64,000 nt of DNA from 13-2-20CM-66-19 sp963760225 (GCA_963760225.1 CAVXCD010000003.1:62001-126000); one strand, 5' to 3'; positions 14,849 through 26,300 are shown, numbered from the stretch's first letter. The notes: generated by a model from the sequence alone, not told the origin. A program made the numbers and translations.

Positions 14849-16750
14849 CTAAATCTCGATCTGCCGGCCAACTTCTACGAAATGTTCCGGAGGAATGTTG
14901 AACAGGTCGACTGCCCGCACCGAATTGCGGAACATCAGCGCGAACAGACGCAGGCTGGCGCGCACTAACCAGCCGCGGCGTTTTGAGCAGACAACGTCGT
15001 CCCGGGAGCCGAAATAGATTGCATCTTCGAGGTCGATCGGACACCCGCGATCTTTCGCCTGCCGTAAGGCGGCGGGAATGTCAGGTATCTGAACGAAGCC
15101 GAAGTGCACGATGATGTGCCAAAATCCCTCAGCGACCTGCATCAACTCGATGCGATCGCGAGGCGCAACGCGCGGGATATTCTCGAACTGCACCGTCAGG
15201 GCAACTGCAGTCTCGTACATTGCTTTCATCTGCGCGACGTGCTCGACGATCAAGAACGGTGTCGTCGTAGTGAGCCGCGTCAGAAAGATGGCCGTGCCGG
15301 GCACGCGAGGGACACCGCTGTTCTTGAGGAGACGGAAGAAGTCCTCTGGCCTCTCCGTCAAAGCCGTATGGCGTTGACGCAGGGCCTCGAAGCCGAAGTG
15401 CCATGTGACCATGACGGTGAACACCAGCGCGCCGAACGCAAGCGGGATCCAACCGCCCTCACGAATCTTGAACAGATTGGCTACGAAGAATGTGAAATCG
15501 ACGACGAGAAACAGGCCGCACGCGGTCAACGCTGGTACTGCTGGCCAGCGCCAGCGTTTTCGCATGACATTGTAAAGTAGTGCAGTCGTCAGCAGCATGG
15601 TGGTCGAAACGGCGGTGCCATAGGCGCCCGCAAGACGATCCGAATTGCCGAAGCTCACGGCGAGCGCAACCGTTAGTACCATCATCGTCCAGTTCACGAA
15701 AGGTACGTAGATCTGCCCGTACTCCTCCGAGGAAGTCTGGTGGATGCGAACGCCGGGGAACCAGCCGAGCAGCATCGCCTGACGAGTCAGCGAAAACGAT
15801 CCGGTGATGATCGCCTGGCTGGCAATGATCGTGGCAACGGTGGCAAGTGCCACGAGTGGATAGATCGACCATGACGGCGCCAGCCGAAAGAACGGATTCC
15901 CGTCCAGCGTCGGGTCCTTGAGGAAAAATGCGACCTGCCCGGCATAGTTGAGCAGCAGCGCCGGCAGCACGATCCCGTACCAGGAGGTGCGGATCGGATT
16001 GCGGCCGATGTGGCCCATGTCGGCATACATCGCTTCGGCGCCGGTCATCGCCAGAAAGACACCGCCAAGCACGGCGATCCCGCTCCAGCCATGTTCCGTG
16101 AGCAGCGCGATCGCGTACCGCGGATCGACAGCGGCGATTATCGCGGGATAGCGAGCGATACCGGTCACGCCTAGCACAGCGATGACCGCGAACCACAGCA
16201 GCATGATGGGCCCCCACGCCTTCGCAATCTGCGCAGTGCCGCCCCTCTGGATGGCGAACACCGCGACCAAGATTGCGGCCGCGATCAAGACGATGTGCGG
16301 CTTGAACACATCGGTTGCGACATTGAGCCCTTCAAGGGCGCTCAACACCGAGATCGCTGGCGTGATGATGCCGTCGCCGTAGAGCAGCGCCGCCCCGAAT
16401 AGCCCCATGACGATGAGGAGCCTCCGGCGTTCGGTCCAGTTCCCGCTGGTCATTGACATCAGCGCCAAGATGCCGCCCTCGCCGTGATTGTCGGCGCGCA
16501 TGACGAAAAGGCAATATTTGACAGAAATGGTAATGATCAGCGCCCAGAAGATCAGCGAGAGACTGCCGAGGGCCGTTGCCGGTGAAAGATGTCCGCCGGT
16601 CGTCCTGACCACCGCCTGCAGCGTGTAGAGCGGGCTGGTTCCGAGATCGCCGTAGACGATCCCGAGCGCGGCGAGCGCGGCCGCCGGTGTGGTCTTGCGA
16701 GCGACGCGCTCCAGCGCGGGTTCGTCTTCCCGGACGATGTCATCTGGCAT
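14849..16750 (-). CDS. kup: Kup-type potassium uptake protein
   Basis: 633 residues, the normal Kup length, starting at the ATG at 16750 (MPDDIVREDEPALERVARKT). The family signature GIVYGDLGTSPLYTLQAV is near the N-terminus. About twelve transmembrane helices follow, with MRADNHGEGGILALMSM and GDGIITPAISVLSALEGL typical of the K+ pore region, and a C-terminal cytoplasmic part with the GTAIFLTR stretch. It is a secondary K+/H+ symporter of the inner membrane. No strong Shine-Dalgarno is visible. It stands alone between the regulator and the carbohydrate cluster. Confidence 0.95.
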   Translation of the reverse strand: MPDDIVREDEPALERVARKTTPAAALAALGIVYGDLGTSPLYTLQAVVRTTGGHLSPATALGSLSLIFWALIITISVKYCLFVMRADNHGEGGILALMSMTSGNWTERRRLLIVMGLFGAALLYGDGIITPAISVLSALEGLNVATDVFKPHIVLIAAAILVAVFAIQRGGTAQIAKAWGPIMLLWFAVIAVLGVTGIARYPAIIAAVDPRYAIALLTEHGWSGIAVLGGVFLAMTGAEAMYADMGHIGRNPIRTSWYGIVLPALLLNYAGQVAFFLKDPTLDGNPFFRLAPSWSIYPLVALATVATIIASQAIITGSFSLTRQAMLLGWFPGVRIHQTSSEEYGQIYVPFVNWTMMVLTVALAVSFGNSDRLAGAYGTAVSTTMLLTTALLYNVMRKRWRWPAVPALTACGLFLVVDFTFFVANLFKIREGGWIPLAFGALVFTVMVTWHFGFEALRQRHTALTERPEDFFRLLKNSGVPRVPGTAIFLTRLTTTTPFLIVEHVAQMKAMYETAVALTVQFENIPRVAPRDRIELMQVAEGFWHIIVHFGFVQIPDIPAALRQAKDRGCPIDLEDAIYFGSRDDVVCSKRRGWLVRASLRLFALMFRNSVRAVDLFNIPPEHFVEVGRQIEI

Positions 16751-17605
16751 CGATGTCAGTTTACCCGTACTGATCGACTTTCGGGATCTGATAGAACGAT
16801 GAGACAAAAGGACGATCCGAATCGCCGAAGCTGATGGTGAGCGGCATCGTCCAGCTGCTGCATCCACAGCCATTTCTCTACGTATTCGGTGATGATGGCC
16901 AGAAAGACGATGATTCGGAGCGTGCAGCAGCAACCATGAGTCGCAGCAAATTCCGGAAAGCCGGATGCTTGCCTGTACCGCTGCCCCTTGTGACCGCCAA
17001 GGATCTCGTTTATTCGGCGGCCGTTCGTTTCTCGTTCATCTGGCGAGCACTCCAGGCGCTTTGAGGTACGGGCATCGGGCCAGAGGCTCACTTACACCCC
17101 AATGTCGCTGATTGCCGCAACTCCGCGGCTTGCGCAGCGGGAAGTGGAGGGCGGCAGACTTGGGAACTACGCACCTCCGCCTGAGAGACTGCTGTGTTGC
17201 TCGTTCGAGCGCGCTCGCCTTCGGTGACGCCAACCCCGGGTTGCTCCAGACTGACCGCCGCACCGGCTTGGCTTGGCCCTCTGTTGTACTAGTGGGCCCT
17301 AGTGGGCCGGATAGGCTGCAAGACGTGAGCCCACGAACCGCACTGTCGTGCACTGGTTCTGATCACACGCGTGCGACCGTGGGAGTCGCGTCGGTTGCCT
17401 GCCAGTGCTGCGCTATGTGCGCCAGCGGACTGAACGACCGAGGAACTGCTGGTACCCATGCCAAAGGGTCCCAGCGAAATGGCTGCGGGACTGGAAATCG
17501 GCTCGAAGCGGTAGCGAACAGAATGGAGCCGGCAGTACGCATGCTACGCGGCAAGCGCGCCGTTATTTGCCAGGCAAGCTAAGTCACGGTGCAGCGAGGT
17601 TCAAG
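16751..17605. other. 855-bp intergenic region, no gene recognised
   Basis: Separates the divergent kup and gnd genes. Open frames here have no recognisable product or good start signals. Promoters for both flanking genes must lie here, but I see no convincing -35/-10 pair. The pieces AGTGGGCC near 17291-17303 are a short local duplication. Confidence 0.5.
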
Positions 17606-18616
17606 ATGCAGCTTGGAATGATCGGGTTAGGGCGGATGGGCGCAGATATGGTGCGGCGCCTGACGAAGGCCGCGCATGAATGTGTCGTCTACGATGTAGA
17701 CGCCAAGTCCGTTAGCTCACTTGCACAGCGTGGTGTGCTTGGAACGGCATCACTCGCGCAGTTGGTTGCCGCGCTGAGACCACCACGCGCCATCTGGTTG
17801 ATGGTTCCAGCGGCAGTGGTCGATCAAGAATTGGAAAAACTCGTTTCTCTGCTCGCACCCGGGGATATCGTTATCGATGGGGGGAACTCTTATTACCACG
17901 ACGACATACGACGTGGCTTGGAGCTAAAGTCGCGAGGACTTCACTACATTGATGTCGGAACGAGCGGCGGCGTGATGGGCATCGAGCGCGGTTACTGCCT
18001 AATGATCGGCGGAGAGAATTCAATCGTCGAACATCTCAAACCGATCTTCGCCGCACTCGCTCCCGGTGCCGCCATGGATTCTCACGCGACGGAAGAAGAG
18101 AGGAGCAAGAGTACGGCTGAACAAGGCTACTTACACTGCGGTCCGCAAGGGGCCGGACACTTTGTCAAGATGGTACACAACGGCATCGAATATGGCGTCA
18201 TGGCGTCTTATGCGGAAGGACTCAATATTTTCCGCCGTGCCAACATCGGGAAACAATCGCAGCATGCGGACGCGGAGACGGCGCCAGTTCGTAACCCTGA
18301 GTTTTATCAGTACGATCTCGACGTGCCGGAGATCGCGGAAGTCTGGCGTCACGGCAGCGTGATTAGTTCTTGGTTACTGGATCTTACGGCGAAGGCGCTC
18401 CGCAACGATTCAGATCTCAGCGAATACGCCGGACGGGTGTCCGATTCCGGGGAGGGGCGCTGGACATTGGCGACGGCAATTGAAGAGGGTGTGCCAGCGC
18501 CTGTAATCGGTGCGGCACTCTTTAGCAGGTTCCAGTCCCGCGGTGATGCTGATTATGCCGACCGGCTTCTATCCGCGATGAGAAAGCAATTTGGCGGCCA
18601 CGACGAGAAGAAGTAA
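17606..18616 (+). CDS. gnd: 6-phosphogluconate dehydrogenase (decarboxylating), short NAD-type
   Basis: 336 residues. It converts 6-phosphogluconate to ribulose-5-P, CO2 and reduced cofactor. Seen: Rossmann motif GMIGLGRMGADM; the signature GTSGGVMGIERGYCLMIGG; catalytic-lysine region GAGHFVKMVHNGIEYG. The short length and the Asp after beta-2 (VVYDVDAKS) fit the NAD-preferring GndA/YqeC group rather than the ~470-residue NADP type; cofactor choice is inferred. The ATG at 17606 has GAGG 8 nt upstream; longer upstream starts lack one. It begins the carbohydrate cluster, 14 nt before zwf. Confidence 0.92.
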   Translation: MQLGMIGLGRMGADMVRRLTKAAHECVVYDVDAKSVSSLAQRGVLGTASLAQLVAALRPPRAIWLMVPAAVVDQELEKLVSLLAPGDIVIDGGNSYYHDDIRRGLELKSRGLHYIDVGTSGGVMGIERGYCLMIGGENSIVEHLKPIFAALAPGAAMDSHATEEERSKSTAEQGYLHCGPQGAGHFVKMVHNGIEYGVMASYAEGLNIFRRANIGKQSQHADAETAPVRNPEFYQYDLDVPEIAEVWRHGSVISSWLLDLTAKALRNDSDLSEYAGRVSDSGEGRWTLATAIEEGVPAPVIGAALFSRFQSRGDADYADRLLSAMRKQFGGHDEKK

Positions 18617-18630
18617 CGAAGGAATTTGAA

Positions 18631-20028
18631 ATGCGCAGGATCAAAGGCAGCGCCGTACCGTCTGACGCGCTCGTCCTTTTCGGCGCAACAGGAGACCTCG
18701 CCTCTAAGATGATCTTCCCCGCCCTGTACGCCATGGCAACGCGAGGTGTTCTCACCGTACCGGTGATCGGCGTGGCCTCCTCGAGGTGGACAGTGGCGCA
18801 GCTGCGCGAGCACGCGATCAAGAGCATCAGGACAAGCGGCACGATCAAGCACCCAGCCGCGCTGCGGCACCTGCTTTCCCTGCTCAGATATGTCGACGGC
18901 GATTACAACGACGCGGCCACGTTCAAAGAGTTAAAGGCGGCGCTGAGACACGCCAAACACCCCGCTCATTATCTGGCTATTCCGCCGGTGATGTTCGCTA
19001 CGGTCATCAGAGGGCTTGCAGCCGCCGGCTTGGCCGATAAAGCGCGCGTGATTATCGAAAAACCGTTCGGGCGTGACCTCGCCTCGGCCCGCGAGCTTAA
19101 TCGCGTCGCTCGCGCGGTGTTCCCGGAGGACTCCATCTTCCGTATCGATCACTTCCTTGCGAAGGAGGCGATCATGAATATTCTGTATTTTCGGTTTGCC
19201 AATTCGTTTCTGGAGCCGATCTGGAACCGCAACTACGTGGCCAGCGTCCAAATGACATTGTCGGAGGATTTCGGTGTTCAGGGGAGGGGAGCGTTCTACG
19301 AAACCGCCGGCTGCCTGCGCGATGTCGTCGAGAACCATCTGTTCCAGGTCGTCGCGCTACTTGCTATGGAGCCACCGACTTCTCGGGGCTTTGGCGCGGT
19401 ACATGGTGAGACCGCCGATGTTTTGCAAGCTATGCGTCCCCTGAAGCGCGGCGACTTGGTACGCGGCCAGTACGCAGGCTACCGCCGGGAACCGCACGTA
19501 GCGCCCCACTCCGATGTCGAAACGTTCTGCGCGCTGCGGCTGTTCATCGACTCCTGGCGCTGGGAAGGGGTGCCCTGGTATCTGCGTTCCGGTAAGTATT
19601 TGGCACAGACGGCTACTGAAGTGATCGTCCAGCTCAAGGCACCACCGCAGCGGCTATTCGCTGACTCGGTGTCACCACGCGGCGGGGCAGACTATTTGCG
19701 CTTTCGGCTTTCGCCGAACTCAGCCGTTGCGCTGGCAGCTCGTGTCAAACGCGCGGGGAAGGACTTCGTTGGTGAACAGCGCGAGCTCTACCTGTCGGAC
19801 GAGCAACCAGGACAAGAGTCGCCGTACGAGCGACTCTTAGGCGCCGCGATGACCGGCGATGGCGCACTTTTTACCCGGGAGGACTCGGTGGAGGCAGCTT
19901 GGGCAGTGGTCGACCCTGTTCTTAAGAACCATCGGCCGGTGCGCCCTTATCGACGCCACAGCTGGGGTCCCAAAGAGGCGGACGCGTTGATCGTGGCTGG
20001 TGGCGGTTGGCACAACCCTGACGCCTGA
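18631..20028 (+). CDS. zwf: glucose-6-phosphate 1-dehydrogenase
   Basis: 465 residues. It oxidises glucose-6-P to 6-phosphogluconolactone. Seen: N-terminal nucleotide motif LFGATGDLASKMIFPALY, the active-site signature RIDHFLAKE, and a C-terminal domain with YLRSGKYLAQTATEVIVQ, as in G6PDH. GAAGGA lies upstream of the ATG. It is coupled to gnd (14-nt gap). No 6-phosphogluconolactonase gene lies in the cluster, so that step must be spontaneous or encoded elsewhere. Confidence 0.95.
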   Translation: MRRIKGSAVPSDALVLFGATGDLASKMIFPALYAMATRGVLTVPVIGVASSRWTVAQLREHAIKSIRTSGTIKHPAALRHLLSLLRYVDGDYNDAATFKELKAALRHAKHPAHYLAIPPVMFATVIRGLAAAGLADKARVIIEKPFGRDLASARELNRVARAVFPEDSIFRIDHFLAKEAIMNILYFRFANSFLEPIWNRNYVASVQMTLSEDFGVQGRGAFYETAGCLRDVVENHLFQVVALLAMEPPTSRGFGAVHGETADVLQAMRPLKRGDLVRGQYAGYRREPHVAPHSDVETFCALRLFIDSWRWEGVPWYLRSGKYLAQTATEVIVQLKAPPQRLFADSVSPRGGADYLRFRLSPNSAVALAARVKRAGKDFVGEQRELYLSDEQPGQESPYERLLGAAMTGDGALFTREDSVEAAWAVVDPVLKNHRPVRPYRRHSWGPKEADALIVAGGGWHNPDA

Positions 20029-20235
20029 CAAAGTGCGACCGTAAAGACGAATTCGTGCCTCGATGTGTGATAGCGAACGGACGCGAGCAGTCGCCGGCGC
20101 GCAGCCTCGGCTACGGGATCCGCCGATTTGCGTAGTGCGTCGAGCATCTCGTGTCTCAACATTCTTCCACTCAAGAGTCAGCTATGTTCGCAAAACGTGG
20201 CCTAAGCACCTTTAAAGCGCAAAGGTAAGTAAAGC

Positions 20236-20578
20236 ATGCGGCCCTTGATTGCGGGGAACTGGAAGATGCATGGAACGGCGCCGCAACTGAGCGAAATCGC
20301 CAGCATTGCCTCTGTGGTCCGCATGACGCGTCCAGGGGCCGATATTGTAATCTGCCCCCCTTTTAGCGCTGATCACACGCGCAGTACAGGCGGCCGCCGG
20401 GCGAATCACGATCGGTGGACAGAACTGCGCCAGCGAAATCTCCGGCGCATTCACGGAGTCTGCGGCGCTGCGCGCCGCGGGTATGAGATCGAGGACTACG
20501 GCGCTTACCAAGTCCACCGTGCTCATTTTTGCGGAGCCCTCGCTACCAACGTCGTCTGGTGAAGGTGCACGCGCTTGA
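20236..20578 (+). pseudogene. tpiA: triosephosphate isomerase, frameshifted and truncated
   Basis: The ATG at 20236 starts a perfect TpiA N-terminus (MRPLIAGNWKMHG, the WKMHG being the catalytic-lysine motif), up to VICPPFSA. Near 20370 the similarity moves to the next frame (ITRAVQAAAGRITIGGQNCA, then SEISGAFTE), matching the GAQN...GAFTGE part of TpiA. After about residue 75 similarity ends and the frame stops at 20578, so two thirds of the protein, including His and Glu of the active site, is missing. It sits directly before phosphoketolase as a relic of an older gene order. Confidence 0.85.
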
Positions 20579-20596
20579 AACCGGAATCCCTGAACC

Positions 20597-23050
20597 ATGA
20601 AAACCGATACTCTTACAGCCGAACTCCTTCACAAGATCAATGCCTATTGGCGAGCGGCCAATTACGTATCGGTCGGACAGATCTATCTCTATGACAACCC
20701 GCTGCTCAGGCGACCCTTGCAACTGTCCGACGTCAAGCCGCTAGTCGTCAGCCACTGGGGCACCACGCCGGGCCAGAATTTCATCTATGTGCACTTGAAC
20801 CGTGTGATCAACAAGTATGACCTGGACATGTTCTACGTCGCCGGTCCGGGCCACGGCGGTCCCGCAATCGTGGGCAACGTGTACCTCGAAGGCACATGGA
20901 GTGAAGTCTATCCTAACGTGACCCAGGACGAAGCCGGGCTCAAGGAGCTGTTCAAGCAATTTTCCTTTCCCGGCGGCATATCGAGCCACGTAGCACCGAC
21001 AACGCCGGGGTCGATTCACGAAGGCGGTGAACTCGGGTACTCCTTGAGCCACGCATTTGGGGCCGCGTTCGATAACCCTGGCCTGATCGTCGCCTGCGTG
21101 ATCGGCGACGGTGAAGCGGAAACGGGTCCCTTGGCAACCGCCTGGCAATCCAATAAGTTCCTGGACCCCGTCACGGATGGCGCCGTGTTGCCGATCTTGC
21201 ACTTGAATGGCTACAAGATCAGCAACCCGACGGTTCTCGCACGCATCGAGGATGAAGAATTGGAGCAGTTCTTGCGTGGCTGCGGCTGGGCGCCGCTCTT
21301 TGTCGAGGGCGATGATCCGGACACGATGCATGAGCGCATGGCTACCGTGATGGATTCAGCGATTGAAGACATTCGGCGCATCCAAGCAAATGCACGCAAC
21401 AAGCAAGACCCGTCTCGACCGCGATGGCCGATGATCGTGTTGAAGTCACCCAAAGGCTGGACGGGACCGAAAGTCGTCGATGGGTTGCAGATTGAGGGGA
21501 CCTTTCGAGCGCACCAGGTACCCATGCTGGTGGATCCGGAGCATCCCGAGCACGTCCCGTTGCTCGAAAGCTGGATGCGGAGCTATCGGCCGGAGGAATT
21601 GTTCGATCGGAACGGGCGCTTAATCGCTGAGTTGGCACTGCTCGCCCCGAAGGGGAACCGCCGGATGGGCGCCAATCCGCATACCAATGGCGGCCTGCTG
21701 CTGCGAGACCTGAAAATGCCCGATTTCTGCGATCACGCCGTGCATGTCCCAATCCCTGGAACGGTCGAGGCCTGCGATACGCAGGTGCTGGGACGCTTCT
21801 TACGCGACGTGACCCAACTGAATCAGGGAGAGCACAATTTCCGCATCTTTGGCCCCGACGAAACGCTCTCAAACCTCTTGGGCGCGGTGTTTGAAGTCAC
21901 CAATCGACAGTGGGATGCTCGGGAAGTGAAAAATGACGAATTCCTTGCGCCGGCGGGACAAGTGCTTGACTCGATGTTGAGCGAACATCAGTGCGAGGGC
22001 TGGTTAGAGGGGTATCTGTTGACCGGCCGGCACGGACTCTTCAACAGCTACGAAGCCTTTATTCGCATCGTCGATTCAATGTTCAGTCAACACGCCAAGT
22101 GGCTCAAGGTCTGCATGGAGCTGCCCTGGCGGCGGAAAATTTCGTCGTTAAATTATTTGCTTGCCTCTCACGTCTGGCAACAGGATCACAACGGCTTTAC
22201 GCATCAAGATCCCGGCTTTCTGGATCACGTCATTAACAAGAAGGCTGATATCGTCCGCGTGTACCTGCCTCCAGATGCGAACTGTCTGCTATCAGTCTTC
22301 GACCATTGTCTGCGGAGCCGCAACTACGTCAATGTGGTGGTAGCCGGTAAACACGCGCTTCCCCAATGGCTCACGATGGATGCCGCGGTAGTGCATTGCA
22401 CGGAAGGCATCGGCATCTGGCAATGGGCCAGCAACGACCAAGGTCGTGAGCCGGACGTCGTAATGGGCTGTTGTGGCGACACGCCGACACTGGAGATTCT
22501 CGCCGCGGTCTCGATCCTGAGGGAGCATCTTCCTGAATTGAGAATTCGCGTCGTGAATGTAGTGGATCTGATGAAATTACAATCCAGCACGGAGCACCCG
22601 CATGGATTGACGGACGAAGATTATGACTCTCTGTTCACGAAGGACAAGCACATCATCTTTGGTTTTCATGGCTATCCCTGGCTGGTCCACCGGCTGACCT
22701 ACCGCCGAGCTAACCGCAATCTACACGTCCGCGGCTATAAAGAAGAGGGGACTATCACAACGCCGTTTGACATGCGTGTGCAGAACGACCTCGACAGGTT
22801 TCACCTGGTTATCGATGTGGTTGATCGGCTGCCGCATCTGGGCACTCGGGGTGCCTATCTCAAGCAGATGCTCCAGGACAAGCTCATCGAACACAAGCAT
22901 TACATCAGCAAGCACGGCCAAGACATGCCGGACGTACGGAATTGGAAGTGGGTGCGGGGAAACGCGAATACAGCCTCGCACACGGCAAAGGCCGATGCCG
23001 GATCCACGCGTCTCGCGGAGAAGCCGCGTCAAAGGCGAAAAGCGAGTTAA
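20597..23050 (+). CDS. xfp: phosphoketolase (xylulose-5-P/fructose-6-P)
   Basis: 817 residues, full length. A thiamine-diphosphate enzyme that splits xylulose-5-P (or fructose-6-P) with phosphate into acetyl-P and a shorter sugar-P. Seen: AGPGHGGPAIVGNVYLEGTW, the ThDP motif GDGEAETG (residues 170-177) to LNGYKI, and SRPRWPMIVLKSPKGWTGPK, all typical of Xfp. It follows zwf, gnd and the broken tpiA, so pentose-P made by the oxidative branch can be drained here. No intact acetate kinase or phosphotransacetylase follows. Confidence 0.95.
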   Translation: MKTDTLTAELLHKINAYWRAANYVSVGQIYLYDNPLLRRPLQLSDVKPLVVSHWGTTPGQNFIYVHLNRVINKYDLDMFYVAGPGHGGPAIVGNVYLEGTWSEVYPNVTQDEAGLKELFKQFSFPGGISSHVAPTTPGSIHEGGELGYSLSHAFGAAFDNPGLIVACVIGDGEAETGPLATAWQSNKFLDPVTDGAVLPILHLNGYKISNPTVLARIEDEELEQFLRGCGWAPLFVEGDDPDTMHERMATVMDSAIEDIRRIQANARNKQDPSRPRWPMIVLKSPKGWTGPKVVDGLQIEGTFRAHQVPMLVDPEHPEHVPLLESWMRSYRPEELFDRNGRLIAELALLAPKGNRRMGANPHTNGGLLLRDLKMPDFCDHAVHVPIPGTVEACDTQVLGRFLRDVTQLNQGEHNFRIFGPDETLSNLLGAVFEVTNRQWDAREVKNDEFLAPAGQVLDSMLSEHQCEGWLEGYLLTGRHGLFNSYEAFIRIVDSMFSQHAKWLKVCMELPWRRKISSLNYLLASHVWQQDHNGFTHQDPGFLDHVINKKADIVRVYLPPDANCLLSVFDHCLRSRNYVNVVVAGKHALPQWLTMDAAVVHCTEGIGIWQWASNDQGREPDVVMGCCGDTPTLEILAAVSILREHLPELRIRVVNVVDLMKLQSSTEHPHGLTDEDYDSLFTKDKHIIFGFHGYPWLVHRLTYRRANRNLHVRGYKEEGTITTPFDMRVQNDLDRFHLVIDVVDRLPHLGTRGAYLKQMLQDKLIEHKHYISKHGQDMPDVRNWKWVRGNANTASHTAKADAGSTRLAEKPRQRRKAS

Positions 23051-23348
23051 TCAGGCGTTCCGGGCCAACGAATGTGTGCCGGCTTATTGTAGAGAGCATG
23101 GAAAGAGCCGACGTCAAGAGCGGGCTCGTCTTTGATACGTACACGACGCTGGGCTGCTTCGGGAGTCCGCGTTGTCAACGCCGAAGGCACACTAAGTGCG
23201 ATGGCGTACAGACCTGTGAGGCAGGCGCTATAAGGTGAACGTAGCGCTTCTACGGAACGCGTATCGCTGTTTCTGCACCGTCCAGGGACGCCTCAGACAA
23301 GGCACCTAGCGGGCGGCATCGGAGGCTGGGCCATCGGTTGCGAAGAGA
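23051..23348. other. 298-bp gap between phosphoketolase and GH94 gene
   Basis: No gene recognised. A short open stretch at 23080-23130 (LIVESMERADVKSG) has no identifiable family and stops soon; it may be the relic of a deleted gene. Confidence 0.4.
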
Positions 23349-26300
23349 ATGCCGAGTCACACTGCGCCGCCATCGTTCTCGGATCTGCAGTTACTGTCCA
23401 ACGGGCGCCTTCACGTGATGGTGACCGGCACGGGGGGTGGCTACACGCGCTGGGATAATCTCGCCGTCACCCGGTGGCGCGAAGATGCGACGTGCGATCA
23501 GTGGGGCGCGTTCTGCTACGTCCGTGATCTGGAAAGCGGGAACGTGTGGTCGACGACCTATCAGCCCACCCGCCGAGCGGCGGAGCACTGCGAATTTTCC
23601 TTCGGTCCGGGCCGGGCGACGTTTCGGCGTCGAGATCACGAGCTTTTGGTGGAAACCGATGTCGCCGTTGCGTCCGACGAGGACGTGGAATTGCGCCGCG
23701 TCCGTATCACGAATTCTTCCGGGACGCTTAGGAAGCTGGACGTCACGAGTTACGCGGAAATCGTACTCGGGGACGCCGCTGCAGATGCCGCACATCCGGC
23801 GTTTGAGAAGTTGTTTATCGAGACCGAAATTCTGCGGGATGCCCGAGCGATCCTTTGCAAGCGCCGCGCACGCAGTAGCGATCAGTCGACGCCGTGGATG
23901 TTTCACCTGTTGGTCTCTCACGGATCGCCTCAAGAAGAGATCTCCTTCGAGACGGATCGCATGCAATTCGTCGGGCGCGGCCGCAGCACTGCCGAACCGC
24001 AAGGTCTCGATGACCGCAAGTTGTCTGGCAGAGATGGCGCAGTGCTCGATCCAGTCACAGCGATCCGCTGCGCAGTGAGTCCGGAGCCAGGCCAAACCGC
24101 CACCGTCGATCTGATCACCGGTGTCGGTGCGTCGCGCGAAGCGTGCATGGCGCTCACGCGCAAGTATCGGGATCCTCAGATCATTGATCGCATTCTGCCC
24201 GCGGCATCAGCGCGCGCACAGACAATCCTTACCAAGCTTCACGTGAGTGAAGCTGACGTGCGGCTCTTCGGGAAACTTGCGCGTTCCCTCATCTATGCCA
24301 GTCCGATGCTGCGCGCTGACGCAAGGACGCTTGAGAAAAACGTTCAGGGCCAGTCCGGCCTCTGGGGCTACGGGATTTCAGGTGACCTACCGATTATGCT
24401 GCTTCAACTCGCGGATCCCGCGGGTGCTGGAGTGGTAAGCGAGTTGCTGAGTGCGCAGGCGTACTGGCGTCTGCACGGATTGGCCGTCGACTTGGTCGTA
24501 GTCTGTGGGGATCCCGCGGACCAGCGGCCGAGCCTATTCGAACTGATCACGCTCATGGTAGAGCAATGCGGGTGCGCCAGCCGCATGGGAAAGCCCGGGG
24601 GCATCTTCGTGCGCCGGACGGAGCAGGTTCCCGAGGCGGACCGGATTCTGTTGCAGTCGGTCGCCCGGGTGGTGCTCGGTGACGGCACGCTCGCGCAGCA
24701 GCTCGACCGGCTGTGCCAGAAATCGACATCAACCGCTTGTTTGGCAGCGGAGCCAAGCGATGAGGCCCAAGGGTTAAACCCAAGCGAGTGGCCGAAGGAT
24801 CCGCCGCCGCAGCACAACCTGAGCTTTCGCAACGGTCTGGGCGGATTCACGCCCGACGGACGCGAGTACGTGATGACGGTTGCAGCGGGGCACATGACCC
24901 CGTGCCCATGGGTGAACATACTGGCTAATCCGTTGTTCGGTACCCTGATTTCCGAAAGCGGAAGTGCGAACACCTGGAGCGAGAATGCTCAGGAATTGCG
25001 CCTCACGCCCTGGTCGAATGACCCGGTCGGGGACGCGAACACCGAGGCGTTCTATTTGCGCGACGAGGCAAATGGACGCTTCTGGTCGCCCACCTTGCTG
25101 CCGTGTGCCGGTGTCGGTGCGTATGTGACCCGACACGGCTTCGGCTACAGTGTCTTCGAGCATAGCGAGTGCGGAATTCACTCAGACCTGAGTGTCTACG
25201 TGGCGATTGACGCACCAGTCAAGTTTGCGGTGTTGAAGGTGCGTAACGACTCCGGCCGGCCGCGTCGCCTTTCCGTGACCGGTTACCTCGAATGGGTGTT
25301 CGGGTCGGATCGGCAGAAGACCGCGATGCACGTGTGCACCGGGATCGACCCAGGTAGCGGTGCGTTGTTCGCACGCAATCCTTACAACACGGAATTCGCC
25401 GGGCGCACGGGGTTCTTCGATGTCGACGAGATCGCAGCAGCGAGTTGGTGCGGCGATCGTCGCGAGTTTCTGGGGCTTTGCGGCACGCTGGCAAATCCGG
25501 CCGCAATGTCGCAGACGCGGCTCTCCGGCTCCGTGGGTGTGGCGCTTGATCCGTGTGCGGCAATCCGGATTCCATTTGAATTGGCCGACGGCGAGACGCG
25601 GGAGATCGTCTTTCGCCTCGGCGCAGGCCGCAGTGCCGCAGAGGCGCGTCATATAGCGCAGCGGTGGCGCGGAACAGCTGCGGCACACACTGCGCTATCA
25701 GCCGTAAAGGCGCACTGGGCGCGAACGCTCGGTGCGGTGCAGATCGAGACGCCGGAGCCTGCTCTCGATGTGTTGGCCAATGGCTGGCTTGTGTATCAAG
25801 TCATCGCTTGCAGGCTTTGGGCCCGTAACGCCTTTTACCAATCAAGCGGTGCCTTTGGGTTTCGCGATCAGCTGCAAGACGTAATGGCGCTCGTTCACGC
25901 TACTCCAGCATTGGTGCGGGAGCATCTCCTACGCTGCGCAGCGCGGCAGTTTGGCGAGGGGGACGTGCAGCACTGGTGGCACCCGCCAGCGGGGCGCGGC
26001 GTGCGGACCCGCTGTTCGGACGACTACCTCTGGCTCGCGTTCGCAACGTGTCGCTACATTGCGGTCACCGGTGATATGGGCGTGCTCGATGAGTCAGTAC
26101 CTTTTCTAGAGGGACCCTTGCTCAAGGAGGGAGAAGCGTCGCGCTACGATCTGCCGAAAGAAGGGCAGCAGGCGGGAACCCTCTACGAGCACTGCTGGCG
26201 CGCGGTTCATCACGGGCTGCGATTCGGCGCCCATGGCTTGCCGCTGATGGGATCGGGAGACTGGAACGATGGCATGAACCTCGTCGGAGCGGGCGGCAAA

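Noticed and set aside
23080..23240. Acetate kinase or phosphotransacetylase fragment after phosphoketolase
   Set aside because: These often follow xfp, but I could not match any motif of either enzyme in this gap.
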